From Caldimicrobium sp. (GTDB lineage: Bacteria > Desulfobacterota > Thermodesulfobacteria > Thermodesulfobacteriales > Thermodesulfobacteriaceae): a stretch of 64,000 nucleotides of DNA. How positions within the stretch are numbered: the first letter of the stretch is position 1; every line of letters begins with the position of its first letter. Positions 9,223-19,898 of the stretch are shown in pieces. A model generated the notes under the pieces. That model saw nothing but the letters and a program-made list of their open reading frames with translations, did not search any database and was not told where the DNA came from. The stretch covers positions 1 through 64,000 of the forward strand of contig JANXDB010000025.1 in assembly GCA_025060015.1 (NCBI GenBank), written 5' to 3'. A program made the translations under genes and the position numbers.

Positions 9223-11075
9223 TAAAAATACATCAACTTATATCTATCTCTGAGAAAATCTTGAAAGTCTCTGATGAATCTAAAGATATCCTTAAGGGTA
9301 TTTCTATCTGCTTTGGATAGCAATTTTGGATTGATGTAATTATCAGGTTCTTTTTTCTCTCTAATCTTTTGAGCTTGAAATTTAAAACGCAAGGCAAGCA
9401 AAAACTTATAAGCCTCCTTTAAATCCTTGGCATAATCGCTACCAATGACATTCAAACCCCGTAATTCATTTATTCTTTCAAAGGTGTTGGGAGTTCTTAT
9501 GCCATTTTCCAAGGCTAGTGCCCTTATTCCCTGCACTATAGGAAATATTCCACCCTTCTTTATGTCAAACTCGCCAAAATGTTCACCAGCCTTTTCAACA
9601 ACAAAGTCTTTAAACAAACCCAAGGGTGGCTTGAAGTTTATGGCATCATAAGCCAGAAACCTGGCAAAGGTGGAGTTGATCCTCATGGACTCTGCAATTA
9701 GATTCCAGAGGGCCTGGGAGAGGGTTTCATCGCCAAAGATGCTTCTGAAATCAAAGAAAATGGCAATTCTCAGGGTATTCTCTGGCTTAGGATTATTTAT
9801 CCAGTTATCCACCGCCCTTGTCCAATCATTGAAGGATCTTCTCCAAAAGGGCTCATTCAACATAACACCACCAGGACAGGGAGGAAATCCTATTTCCAGA
9901 AGGGTTTTAATGTATACTTTAGAAAATCTCTCAAAATACACATGAGCGTTAAAACCAGCTCCCTCGTATTCCTGGTAGATGAGTGCATTATCCTGATCAG
10001 TCTTTAAACTCTGTTCTCTTCTACCCTCACTTCCTAGGACTAATATGCAAAAGGGACTACGAGGCTCTTCACCGAGACGTTCTAAAGTGAAATAGACAGC
10101 TCTTTTCATGAACCGGTCATTTAGTTCAGATAGGTAGTAGGACAACTTTTCAGGATCAATACCATGCATTATCTGCTCTAAAACATGATCTTTAAGAAGG
10201 CCATAGAGATATCTTAGGTCATCAATGGTTTTAGCTTTATCGATCTCTTTGATCAAAGTTACAGCGTTTTTACTCTCATAAAGTATGATATCCCTTTCCT
10301 CTAGAACTCCCCTTGGTTTCCCCTCTTTGGTTACAAGAAGCTTTCTTATTCCAAAGCGAGACATTAGCACCACGGCTTCGTATAGGCTAGCTTTATTGTC
10401 AATGGAGATCACCGGAAAAGAGGCTATCTCTATAAGTTTGACCCTGGCTGGATCAAGGCCAGGAGCTATGACCTTCTTCAGGATATCTCGCTCGGTGACA
10501 ATTCCGATACCCTGAGGGAGATTCACAAAGACATAAGTGCTATCCTTGGTAACCATCTCCCTAACAGCTTCATTTATCGTTACCTCTCCATCTAAGATTA
10601 TCATCGGTCTTAATTCCAGCTCTTCAAGAGCTCTCTCAAGATGTTGCTCCAAAGGAGAACTGTAAACCTTTGGTTTTGATATCAAAAGGCCTCGTGAAAG
10701 CTTCTTTGTGTAATACTCCCTGAAGAACTCTTTCTCTTTGTATAGAGTTCTAAATCTGTCATATGGCAGGAGAAAAACAACGCTGTTTTCCAGAGATCTT
10801 GCCGTTACAAAGGGTGGTTCCTGACCTATAAGAGAGGTGTAACCAAAGGTGTACCCCTCGTGAAGATACTCCACGATTTCACCCTCTCTCTCCAAAACAA
10901 CCACTCCACTTCGAAGAATATAGAGATATTTAAGGGGTGAATTTCCCTCCCTATATATTATCTCATCCTTTTTGTAATAAGCGACCTCTATGGATGATAC
11001 TAAATCACGTATTTCTTCATTGGATAGCAGATTAAATGGTTCAATCTCCTGGAGAAAGCGCTCTGCATCGAGCAT
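9222..11075 (-). CDS. Signalling protein: cNMP-binding, CBS pair and DUF294 nucleotidyltransferase
   Basis: The 617-residue protein has, in order, a cyclic-nucleotide-binding fold (about 1-125), a CBS pair (about 145-275), a GlnD-like nucleotidyltransferase domain (DUF294) with the motif GSEGRREQSLKTDQDNA (about 350-366), and a helical DUF294 C-terminal domain. The family is thought to sense nucleotides and possibly modify a partner, but no substrate is known. The gene sits in a tight operon after the symporter subunits and a YggT-like gene (6-bp gap) and before the exonuclease gene (1-base overlap). That placing suggests control of symport activity, which is an inference. Confidence 0.92.
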   Translation of the reverse strand: MLDAERFLQEIEPFNLLSNEEIRDLVSSIEVAYYKKDEIIYREGNSPLKYLYILRSGVVVLEREGEIVEYLHEGYTFGYTSLIGQEPPFVTARSLENSVVFLLPYDRFRTLYKEKEFFREYYTKKLSRGLLISKPKVYSSPLEQHLERALEELELRPMIILDGEVTINEAVREMVTKDSTYVFVNLPQGIGIVTERDILKKVIAPGLDPARVKLIEIASFPVISIDNKASLYEAVVLMSRFGIRKLLVTKEGKPRGVLEERDIILYESKNAVTLIKEIDKAKTIDDLRYLYGLLKDHVLEQIMHGIDPEKLSYYLSELNDRFMKRAVYFTLERLGEEPRSPFCILVLGSEGRREQSLKTDQDNALIYQEYEGAGFNAHVYFERFSKVYIKTLLEIGFPPCPGGVMLNEPFWRRSFNDWTRAVDNWINNPKPENTLRIAIFFDFRSIFGDETLSQALWNLIAESMRINSTFARFLAYDAINFKPPLGLFKDFVVEKAGEHFGEFDIKKGGIFPIVQGIRALALENGIRTPNTFERINELRGLNVIGSDYAKDLKEAYKFLLALRFKFQAQKIREKKEPDNYINPKLLSKADRNTLKDIFRFIRDFQDFLRDRYKLMYF

Positions 11076-11081
11076 TTTTAT

Positions 11082-11309
11082 TTAGAGAAATTTAATAACG
11101 AGGATTCTTAATATAAAAAGGGTGATAACAATGGCTATGGTATGCCCAAAGGGAAGGATCTTACGGAAAGGTTTATACAGCGGTTCTGTAAACTTATAGA
11201 AGAAGGCATAAATGGGATTTTTGAGATCTGTGGTGAAAAGAGAAAGGGTGGCTCGTCCGAGGACGAGCCACATAAAAAAGGCTATGGTATAGTTAAGAAT
11301 TTGTTCCAT
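11082..11309 (-). CDS. YggT-family small membrane protein
   Basis: This 75-residue protein has two membrane helices (about 5-25 and 55-74). The intervening block NPIYAFFYKFTEPLYKPFRKILP matches the YggT pattern of NPxxxFxxxxTEPLLxPxRxxxP. The family is often found beside cell-division or transport genes and its function is unclear. Its start shares one base with the stop of the symporter gene. This indicates coupled translation within the symporter/regulator operon. The protein is somewhat shorter than a single YggT repeat. Confidence 0.75.
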   Translation of the reverse strand: MEQILNYTIAFFMWLVLGRATLSLFTTDLKNPIYAFFYKFTEPLYKPFRKILPFGHTIAIVITLFILRILVIKFL

Positions 11310-13309
11310 TATTCTTCTGCACCAGCACTTACGGCTCCCTTAGGGTATCTTACACTATCAACGAATTCTTGCAACTCTGTGGATGGCGGAGGAGTAAGCC
11401 TTGAGACAATAAGAGCTGTTATAAAGTTTGCAGGGATACCAAAGATCCCTGAGGCAATGGTTTTGATGCCAAACCAATCCAATCCATAGAATCTACTTCC
11501 TATCAGGTAATAAATGGTCAAAGCTAAACCCACGGCCATCCCTGCCAAGGCGCCAGCCTTATTCATCCTTTTATCCCAGACTCCTAAGACCAAGGCTGGA
11601 AACAGTGAAGCTGCTGCCAATGAGAAAGCCCAGGCCACAAGCTCAACTATTATCGCCAGCTTAAAACTAGCAACATATGCACCTGCCAAAGCAACGACCA
11701 ATAGAAGGGCTTTACCTATCTTAACCCTTGTTGAAGGGGCAAGATTGGGATTTATCATCTTGTAATAGAGGTCATGGGCAATGGCATTGGATATAGTTAT
11801 CAGGAGACCATCTGCTGTGGATAGGGCTGCTGCTAAACCACCAGCTGCAACAAGACCGGCAATCACATAGGGCAACCCAGCTATCTCAGGGGTTGCAAGC
11901 ACGATGGCATCGGCGTGTAAAATAATCTCTGCAAATTGTATTATGCCATCTCCGTTGAGATCATCGATTTTCACTAGACCAACTCCAGCCCATTTTTTCA
12001 CCCATTCAGGCATGGTTGCAAAGGCTGATCCCACAAGATTCTGCAGAACTTCACTCCTAGCAAAGGCAGCATAAGCAGGAGCTGTAAAATAAAGCAGAAA
12101 AATGAAAAACAGAGCCCATCCAGCAGAGGTTCTTGCCTCTCTGACCGTAGGCGTGGTATAAAATCTCATAAGAACATGGGGTAGTCCGGCGGTGCCTACC
12201 ATCAAGCAGAAGGTCAACGCAAGGAAATTGATCATATCCACAGGTTTTTGAGGTGGCTGAACATAGGACTTGGGAGGCTTAGCCATGGCATCGGCCTGCT
12301 TCTTAGCTGCTGTCCACTTTTCCTTTGCCTCTTGAGGTGTTTTAGGATAATCCTTCAAAGCCTTCTCCACTTTTGCTCTCTCTGGATCACCGGCAGGAAG
12401 GGCAGCAAGCTTTGCCTCTAAGGCCTTTTTTCCCTCCTCCCAACTTGCCGGTAAATTCTTGATTTTCGCCTCTAAATCAGCAGATCTTTTTTTCCAGACC
12501 TCACGGACCTCCACCTCTTTAGGATCATTCTTCAAGAGATTCTGTTTTTGTTCCACCGTTTGTAGGGCCTGCCCGTACATGATCTGTGGAATGGGAACCC
12601 CTGTATGCTTATATGAAATGGCAATAACGGGAATCATATAGGCTATGATCAACACTATGTACTGAGCCACCTGAGTCCAAGTAACAGCCCTCATTCCGCC
12701 TAAGAAGGAACAAACAAGGATTCCCATTAACCCCAAGAAGACCCCCACCTCAAAGGGTAACCCGAGGAATCTGCTGGTGATGATTCCCACACCGGTAACC
12801 TGTGCAACTAGATAGGTAAAAGATACCAACATGGTGGCCAGAATTCCCATGGCCCTGGGCAGCTTTCCCCCATATCTGGCATCAAGGAAGTCAGGAATAG
12901 TGTATTTTCCAAATTTTCTGAGATAGGGAGCAATTAGCACCGCTAAAAGAACATATCCACCTGTCCAACCCATAATAAAGGCTAATCCATCATATCCCTG
13001 TAAGTAAAGAGCACCTGCCATCCCTATAAAGGATGCTGCAGACATCCAGTCAGCAGCTGTAGCCATGCCGTTGAAAACAGAAGGAACCCTTCTTCCGGCA
13101 ACATAATACTCTGCTACCTGACCAGTCCTTGAAATGATTCCAATAGCAGCATATACCGCAATGGTTCCAAACATAAAGGCATAACCGATATACTTATGCG
13201 GAAGTCCCATGCGCTCAGCAATGCCTAAAACAATTACAAAAGCCAAAAATACGCCAGTGTAAATAGCGTATATCTTTCTCAGTCTCTGAACAAAGGAATC
13301 TCCTGCCAT
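11309..13309 (-). CDS. Sodium/solute symporter, large subunit (ActP-like, VC_2705 type)
   Basis: This 666-residue integral membrane protein belongs to the SSS family, close to acetate permease ActP and paired with a DUF4212 small subunit. Conserved blocks include the YYVAGRRVPSVFNGMATAADWMS region (68-90) and AAALSTADGLLI (493-504). Residues about 245-355 form a hydrophilic, Lys/Glu/Ala-rich insert with coiled-coil character between membrane segments. Residues 450-461 (DLNGDGIIQFAE) match a canonical 12-residue EF-hand Ca2+ loop. The likely role is Na+-driven uptake of a short organic acid such as acetate, inferred from the family. The gene starts 1 bp after the small-subunit stop. Confidence 0.92.
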   Translation of the reverse strand: MAGDSFVQRLRKIYAIYTGVFLAFVIVLGIAERMGLPHKYIGYAFMFGTIAVYAAIGIISRTGQVAEYYVAGRRVPSVFNGMATAADWMSAASFIGMAGALYLQGYDGLAFIMGWTGGYVLLAVLIAPYLRKFGKYTIPDFLDARYGGKLPRAMGILATMLVSFTYLVAQVTGVGIITSRFLGLPFEVGVFLGLMGILVCSFLGGMRAVTWTQVAQYIVLIIAYMIPVIAISYKHTGVPIPQIMYGQALQTVEQKQNLLKNDPKEVEVREVWKKRSADLEAKIKNLPASWEEGKKALEAKLAALPAGDPERAKVEKALKDYPKTPQEAKEKWTAAKKQADAMAKPPKSYVQPPQKPVDMINFLALTFCLMVGTAGLPHVLMRFYTTPTVREARTSAGWALFFIFLLYFTAPAYAAFARSEVLQNLVGSAFATMPEWVKKWAGVGLVKIDDLNGDGIIQFAEIILHADAIVLATPEIAGLPYVIAGLVAAGGLAAALSTADGLLITISNAIAHDLYYKMINPNLAPSTRVKIGKALLLVVALAGAYVASFKLAIIVELVAWAFSLAAASLFPALVLGVWDKRMNKAGALAGMAVGLALTIYYLIGSRFYGLDWFGIKTIASGIFGIPANFITALIVSRLTPPPSTELQEFVDSVRYPKGAVSAGAEE

Positions 13310-13310
13310 A

Positions 13311-13568
13311 TTACTCCTCCTTTACGCCGTATTTTTCGTCGATGCTGTCCATCTTATTGGCATAAAATAGAATAAGAAGCACAAAAACTACCAGAGATCC
13401 CTGAGCCCCCATATAATAACCAAGAGGAAACCCAAAGACAACAATCTGGTTTAGGGAATTTGAGATAATCGCTGCAAAATAAGACACTAAAAACCAAACA
13501 AAGAGAACAACTACCATTAAAAAACGCGCTTCTCGCCAATACTGCTCCAACTGGTCCCTTTGTATCAT
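13311..13568 (-). CDS. DUF4212 symporter small subunit
   Basis: This 85-residue protein has two membrane helices (about 14-35 and 53-70) and the family blocks YWREARFL and VFGFPLGYYMGAQGSLVVFVLLILFYA. DUF4212 proteins accompany VC_2705-type symporters as an obligate small subunit. The ATG has a strong AAGGAGG six bases upstream. This is the first gene of a five-gene minus-strand operon reaching 8599. The 207 bp upstream (13569-13775) are AT-rich and should carry the operon promoter. A TACAAT -10-like hexamer lies near 13644, but no convincing -35 element accompanies it. Confidence 0.9.
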   Translation of the reverse strand: MIQRDQLEQYWREARFLMVVVLFVWFLVSYFAAIISNSLNQIVVFGFPLGYYMGAQGSLVVFVLLILFYANKMDSIDEKYGVKEE

Positions 13569-13775
13569 GGCAACCTCCTTGTGTTAGTTTAAGATAAATA
13601 CCTAGAAGAAAAAATTTGCTATCAAATTAACATAAAAAAATTGTAACATGATAGAATGATACCATTTTCACATTTTGAAACCTTTTTCTCCAGAAAATTT
13701 CAAAAAACCTTTAGCTATAAAGCTAGAAAAGGAGCAATCAGGCCTTGGTGTTTTTTTTAAATGAGAAAATTTTCT

Positions 13776-14369
13776 TCATACTGGGGAAAAAATATCCAAC
13801 TCTTTTAATAGTTTTATTAATCTATCTTTTCCGTTACCATCTTTACAGGAGAATGGTAGCATTGGTATAGAAGGAGGGAGCTTTAGTTCTGCTTCGTAGA
13901 CTTTTCTTTGGTTTTCTGCTTCATTCCTGGTGAGGGTATCGGTTTTGTTCAAGATCAAGGCAAAGGGTACTTTTAATGATTTAACAAAGGTTATTAAGGC
14001 TTTATCTAATTTATCTGGTGTTCTTCTTATATCAAATATCAGCAGAAAAAGCCTAAAATCACGGGGACTTTTGAGGTATCCTTCAACAAGGGCCTGCCAT
14101 TTTATTTGACGCTCCCTTGGAACCTTTGCAAAGCCATAACCAGGTAAGTCCACAAGATACAGCCCCCCATCCACCAGATAGAAATTCAAGGCCTGAGTGA
14201 ATCCAGGTGTTGAGGATACCCTTGCCAATCTCCTTTGCTGAAATAGGGTATTTATCAGAGAGGATTTGCCCGCGTTAGACCTGCCAAGGAGGGCTATTTC
14301 TGGATACTTAGGTGGAGGAAGCTCCTCTAAATCGTAAACACTCTTTAAAAACCCCACTTTTTGAAACAT
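13776..14369 (-). CDS. engB: EngB/YsxC ribosome-assembly GTPase
   Basis: The product is 197 residues from ATG 14369, the normal EngB length. A longer reading from 14537 would run into the RNase P RNA gene and is rejected. G1 is GRSNAGKS (29-36), G3 is DLPGYG (near 80) and G4 is NKTD (near 143). EngB is an essential GTPase in late 50S subunit assembly. The start has only a weak AGG upstream. The gene lies 73 bp downstream of rnpB on the same strand. Confidence 0.95.
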   Translation of the reverse strand: MFQKVGFLKSVYDLEELPPPKYPEIALLGRSNAGKSSLINTLFQQRRLARVSSTPGFTQALNFYLVDGGLYLVDLPGYGFAKVPRERQIKWQALVEGYLKSPRDFRLFLLIFDIRRTPDKLDKALITFVKSLKVPFALILNKTDTLTRNEAENQRKVYEAELKLPPSIPMLPFSCKDGNGKDRLIKLLKELDIFSPV

Positions 14370-14442
14370 AAGCCTATCTATACACTTGAGGATAATAGTG
14401 GTAAATTTTTCTTTCTCGTAGTTCTTTTTGGTGAAAGAAAGC

Positions 14443-14832
14443 AAGAGGGGGGTTAAGTAAGCCGGGTTCAGTTCTGAAGAGGATTTACTCTTCAGGGCGG
14501 TTATTTCTCTGGGGCATGAGGTTTCCCTCAGCCTCAAGCGGCCTACCCGAGCCCAAATTGGAGCGGGGCACCCCTTGGCTCTTTTTGGCCTTTCTCCGGA
14601 TGGGGGTTACCGTGCCAGCCCTGGTTACCCAGGTCTGCGGTGGGCTCTTACCCCACCTTTTCACCCTTGCCCGCACTGAGGATTTCGCCCTCAGCCGCTG
14701 GCGGTCTCTTTTCTGTGGCCCTGTCCAGGGATTACTCCCTCCGGGTATTACCCGGCATCCTCCCCTACGGAGCCCGGACTTTCCTCGCAGAAGGAACAAA
14801 TACTTCTGCGCAACCGCCTCTTAACCCCCCAC
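14443..14832 (-). ncRNA. rnpB: RNase P RNA, bacterial class A
   Basis: The minus strand from about 14832 to 14443 has the conserved 5' core GAGGAAAGTCCGGGCTCC (about 14769-14786) and ACAGAA shortly after. Near the 3' end it has the GGTAGGCCGC block and the terminal GAACCCGGCTTAC. GGGGGGTTAAG at the 5' end pairs with CTTAACCCCCC (14447-14457) to form helix P1, which fixes the boundaries to within a few bases. Length is about 390 nt. It is the catalytic RNA for tRNA 5' processing. It starts only 25 bp after the stop of the upstream radical SAM gene. Several open frames across this interval are artefacts of the GC-rich RNA. Confidence 0.97.
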
Positions 14833-14856
14833 CTACTAATATTAATACATTCTACC

Positions 14857-17208
14857 CTAGATCCAAGTCCAAAAGTCATGATGATATTTCTTGATTATCC
14901 TGAAGACCTGCAAGGGTTCATCAATGCCCTCCAATTCTCTAAGATATCTCAAAGGAGAGGCCTCAATTCTTAACGGTTTAAGGGTATAGTATCCATCACT
15001 TTTAATCACCGTGAATTCCTCAGAACCCCTCAAAACTCCCACCTCTCTCCTGGGATAAAGAAGATAGTAAGGCATTCTCTGAGGTAAAGATGGTTTTTTT
15101 TCTCCTACAAACTTAACATCCCTTATAACCAGTCCTCGGTAAAGGGATAAATCTCTCAATTCTTCTTCTTTAATCCTCTCAGTAAAGGCGACAAATAGAA
15201 ACTCATCAAAAACCTCAATCCCAACCGAAGTAGCAGGTCCCATTAGAAATCTAGGTCTTGGGTTATAACCTTGGGAATAGGAAAGAGAGAATCCCCTTCT
15301 TCTTAAGATCATTTCAAAAAGACGTTGAAGTTCAAGTTGGGACAAAAATTTTGCCTTATCCCTTTTATCAAAGGAGATCCTGTACCACCACTCCCCATGT
15401 TCCACGCCTTTGGCAGGGGATATACTCTTTACAGATATCTCAATGGGTGTCTTCTCATCCTTCAAAAGGATATTTTTTATATCTTTATCACAGATCCCAC
15501 ATCTATGGCAGGAGCTCCATCTACAATCAAGGGTGTATTCGAAATTGTAGGCCCTTTCCCTCTCCCTTATCAAGAACTCCCTTGAAATACCAAAATCTAA
15601 ATGATCCCAGGGAAGAATAGCGGTTAGATCTCGCTCTCGAAGATAACTATCCGTATCTATATTCAGTGTGACAGCGCTATCTTTCCAGGGAACGAACATG
15701 AAGTAATCCTCCCAGGAATCAAGCCGAGCTCCTCTTTCATAGGAGAGGCTTATCCAAGAAAAAAGCTCCCTTCCTCCACGAGATATAACACCTTCTATGT
15801 AACTCTGGTGCGGATTGTGATATTTAAAAGCTCTGCCTAAGTGGCTCTTCAGGAATCTAATCTTATCCATAGCTTCTTCAACAGTGATCTGTCTCTCCCA
15901 CTGAAAGGGTGTATTAGGCTTAGGCACAAAAATAGAGGCTGAGAAGGTGATTTCCATATTTTTAAATCTGCCTTTTAATCTCCTGTACAACTTTACCATC
16001 TCTTTTAGATCCTCTTCATCCTCTGTTGGAAGTCCTAACATAAAGTAGAGTTTTACTCTCTTAAAACCCTTTCTCTGGGCAAGTTCCAGCTCTTCAAAAA
16101 GCATTTCCATATCTATCAATTTATTTATCACCTTTCTTAGTCTTTCCGAAGCAGCCTCAACGGCCATGGTTATGGTGGACACTCTACCCTCTTTCAAAAA
16201 GTCCAGAATCTCCGGCGTAAGCCTTCCAACCCTCAAGGAGGGAATAGAGAAGATAAATTCTCTTCTTGAGTGGCTATAAAACTCCTTTCTAAGAAGCCTT
16301 ATTAAAGCCTCAAGAGCGGTATAGTCACCCATGGAAAGGGACATCAAAGAGGCCTCTCTGTAGCCAGTTAGGTTAAATGCTTCCCTCACCTCTTTGACGA
16401 TCCTTTCTGGACTCTTTTCCCTCACAGGGCGATAATAAAAGCCTGCTTCACAGAACCTACAGGATCTAGTACACCCCCTTGATATCTCAAGTGAGACTCT
16501 ATCATGGGATAGCGGAGCAACAGGAACACCGAAAAGTTGATAACTTTTCGCCCTGTCAAATAGGAAAAATCTCTTTCTGGTTCTGTTTTTAAACAGGGGC
16601 ACGTATACACCTTCGATTTTGATTAGCTCTTGATACAAAGTGTTTCGACTGTCCTTTTGTCTCTGCCATTCTTCAATGACCTCAAGAACCTCAAGAAGGG
16701 CCTCTTCGGCATCTCCAAGTATCAGGGCATCAAAGCAAGGAGCAATAGGCTCAGGATTTCCCATACAAGGCCCACCACCTAAAACTATGGGATCATCCAC
16801 GGAGCGTTCCTCAGCTTTAATGGGTATTCCGCCAAGATCTAAGATTTGCATAATTGTAGTTGAGAGGAGCTCGTAGGCATAGCTCAACCCTAAAACTTCG
16901 AATTCTCTTATGGGTTTTCTGTAATTCAAGCTCAAAAGGGGAACCCCACTTTTTTTTAACTCTCTCTCAAAATCAGGTGCCACAGCAAAGATGAGGTCAC
17001 AGAGGTATTTTTCTCTTGAATTTACAATACTTGCTAGGATGTTTATTCCCAGGTGAGATCTACCAACTTCATATAGATCCGGATACCCCAGGCAAACCCT
17101 AAGGCTAACTTCCTTCCAATCTTTTAGAGGGTAGAAGGGCTCTTCACCAAGATAGCGGGATGGTTTCTGAACTGAGAGGAGTATTTCCTCTGGATAATCC
17201 AAATTCAT
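14857..17208 (-). CDS. B12-binding/radical SAM protein fused to a DUF2344 domain (TIGR03960/TIGR03936 type)
   Basis: This is a 783-residue protein. Residues 30-230 resemble the cobalamin-binding-like N-terminal domain of this family (HLGINILAS, VLGGGPCMGNPEP). The radical SAM core follows, with the 4Fe-4S motif GCTRSCRFC (C246, C250, C253). A second Cys cluster CRWSSCHRCGICDKD lies near 570. The C-terminal 200 residues are DUF2344 (TIGR03936), with ISFDKRDKAKFLSQLEL and YSQGYNPRPR. The family often neighbours RNase G or ribosomal genes, so an RNA or ribosome modification role is suspected but unproven. No ribosome binding site precedes the ATG, which is 17 bp from the divergent DUF429 start. 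Confidence 0.92.
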   Translation of the reverse strand: MNLDYPEEILLSVQKPSRYLGEEPFYPLKDWKEVSLRVCLGYPDLYEVGRSHLGINILASIVNSREKYLCDLIFAVAPDFERELKKSGVPLLSLNYRKPIREFEVLGLSYAYELLSTTIMQILDLGGIPIKAEERSVDDPIVLGGGPCMGNPEPIAPCFDALILGDAEEALLEVLEVIEEWQRQKDSRNTLYQELIKIEGVYVPLFKNRTRKRFFLFDRAKSYQLFGVPVAPLSHDRVSLEISRGCTRSCRFCEAGFYYRPVREKSPERIVKEVREAFNLTGYREASLMSLSMGDYTALEALIRLLRKEFYSHSRREFIFSIPSLRVGRLTPEILDFLKEGRVSTITMAVEAASERLRKVINKLIDMEMLFEELELAQRKGFKRVKLYFMLGLPTEDEEDLKEMVKLYRRLKGRFKNMEITFSASIFVPKPNTPFQWERQITVEEAMDKIRFLKSHLGRAFKYHNPHQSYIEGVISRGGRELFSWISLSYERGARLDSWEDYFMFVPWKDSAVTLNIDTDSYLRERDLTAILPWDHLDFGISREFLIRERERAYNFEYTLDCRWSSCHRCGICDKDIKNILLKDEKTPIEISVKSISPAKGVEHGEWWYRISFDKRDKAKFLSQLELQRLFEMILRRRGFSLSYSQGYNPRPRFLMGPATSVGIEVFDEFLFVAFTERIKEEELRDLSLYRGLVIRDVKFVGEKKPSLPQRMPYYLLYPRREVGVLRGSEEFTVIKSDGYYTLKPLRIEASPLRYLRELEGIDEPLQVFRIIKKYHHDFWTWI

Positions 17209-17212
17209 CTAC

Positions 17213-17225
17213 TACAATTTAATGC
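17213..17225 (+). promoter_or_regulatory. Candidate -10 for a leaderless DUF429 transcript
   Basis: TACAAT at 17213-17218 ends eight bases before the ATG at 17226. CTGGAT (17190-17195) is 17 bp upstream. Together they would place transcription initiation at or next to the start codon, which lacks a ribosome binding site. Confidence 0.3.
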
Positions 17226-17912
17226 ATGTTCTACTTTTTAGGAATAGACATTGGAGGGGGAGATAATACCTGGGTTGTTGTCCTAGTAGAAGATCCAACT
17301 GAGAAGGGAAAGCTATCTCTCTCTTTAAATCATTTCGAGGGCGAATCTGCAGGCAGAGTCAGTTTAAAGGACATTATCCTCTTCGTAAGGTCCCATAAGG
17401 TCCTAACAGTTACAATGGATACCCCCCTTAGTTTTTCTCTTGGTTTAAAGAAGGGGTGGCGAAAGGGAGATTTGGCCTTAAAAGATCTCTTACCAAAGGA
17501 GGCCAAGAGATGGGTTCTCTCTTACAATGCCCTCATGGGTATACCCATAAGAGGTTATCTTCTGGCTCAGGCCCTAAGTCCTTATTGTGGAACCATTTTA
17601 GAGAGCCATCCCAGGGCAAGCCTCCACATGATACTCCCAGAGGATAAGAAATATTTATCACATAAGTACAAACGGGAGCACCTTCAAGAAAGTGAGTGTC
17701 TCTTTTTAAAGGGCTTTTTTGCAGAGATCTTCGGCTTAGATATCGCTCTTGAACTTCTTACAAATTCTGGATTTATCGATGCTCTTCTTTGCGCTGTGAC
17801 AGGATTTTATCTTTGTAGAGAGCCTGAGAAACTGATTTTTTTGCCTCCAGAGGAAGAAGCCCTTGGGTTTGGACCCTTTGTAATATTCAAGGAAAAATCT
17901 CAAGACTTTTAA
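17226..17912 (+). CDS. DUF429 protein (predicted RNase H-like fold)
   Basis: This is a 228-residue DUF429 member. The N-terminal LGIDIGGGDNTW strand-turn, the MDTPLSFSLGLKKGWR block (near 63-78), ILESHPRASLH (near 127-137) and the SGFIDALLCAV block (near 182-192) carry the Asp/Glu residues expected of an RNase H-like active site. The family is annotated as predicted nuclease, with no assigned substrate. No Shine-Dalgarno sequence precedes either nearby ATG. The start lies 17 bp from the divergent radical SAM gene. Confidence 0.85.
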   Translation: MFYFLGIDIGGGDNTWVVVLVEDPTEKGKLSLSLNHFEGESAGRVSLKDIILFVRSHKVLTVTMDTPLSFSLGLKKGWRKGDLALKDLLPKEAKRWVLSYNALMGIPIRGYLLAQALSPYCGTILESHPRASLHMILPEDKKYLSHKYKREHLQESECLFLKGFFAEIFGLDIALELLTNSGFIDALLCAVTGFYLCREPEKLIFLPPEEEALGFGPFVIFKEKSQDF

Positions 17913-17937
17913 AATCGCTCTTTAGTAGTAAAATTAA

Positions 17938-19663
<1,726 letters not shown>

Positions 19664-19670
<7 letters not shown>

Positions 19671-19897
19671 CCCTCACCCCGCCCAAGTTCTAGATACTCT
19701 CTCAAACATCTACGGGAACAAAAATAGATTGTCTTTTCTTCCCTAGCATCTTTTAAACCTGAGTTCTCTGGAAAATATACCCCGCATTGCATACAGGGTT
19801 TCATTTCAACAGTGCCTGTCTCTCTTTGTTTTGCTTTTCTTCTCTTATAATACCAAAAAAGGAGAAAAAAGAGAAGGATCAAAATTAAATACTTCAT
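19664..19897 (-). CDS. PP0621-like small membrane-anchored zinc-ribbon protein
   Basis: This 77-residue protein has a single N-terminal membrane helix (about 3-17), a basic stretch, and a Cys-rich tail CMQCGVYFPENS...FCSRRC. The two CxxC-type pairs suggest one bound zinc. The shape matches the PP0621 family of small proteins found beside envelope or signalling genes. Function is unknown. It overlaps the transglycosylase gene by 7 bp. Confidence 0.75.
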
Positions 19898-19898
19898 C

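Noticed and set aside
14485-14894. Open frames across the GC-rich interval, including an N-terminal extension of engB
   Set aside because: The interval is RNase P RNA with conserved core motifs and a closing helix; the frames have no family resemblance.
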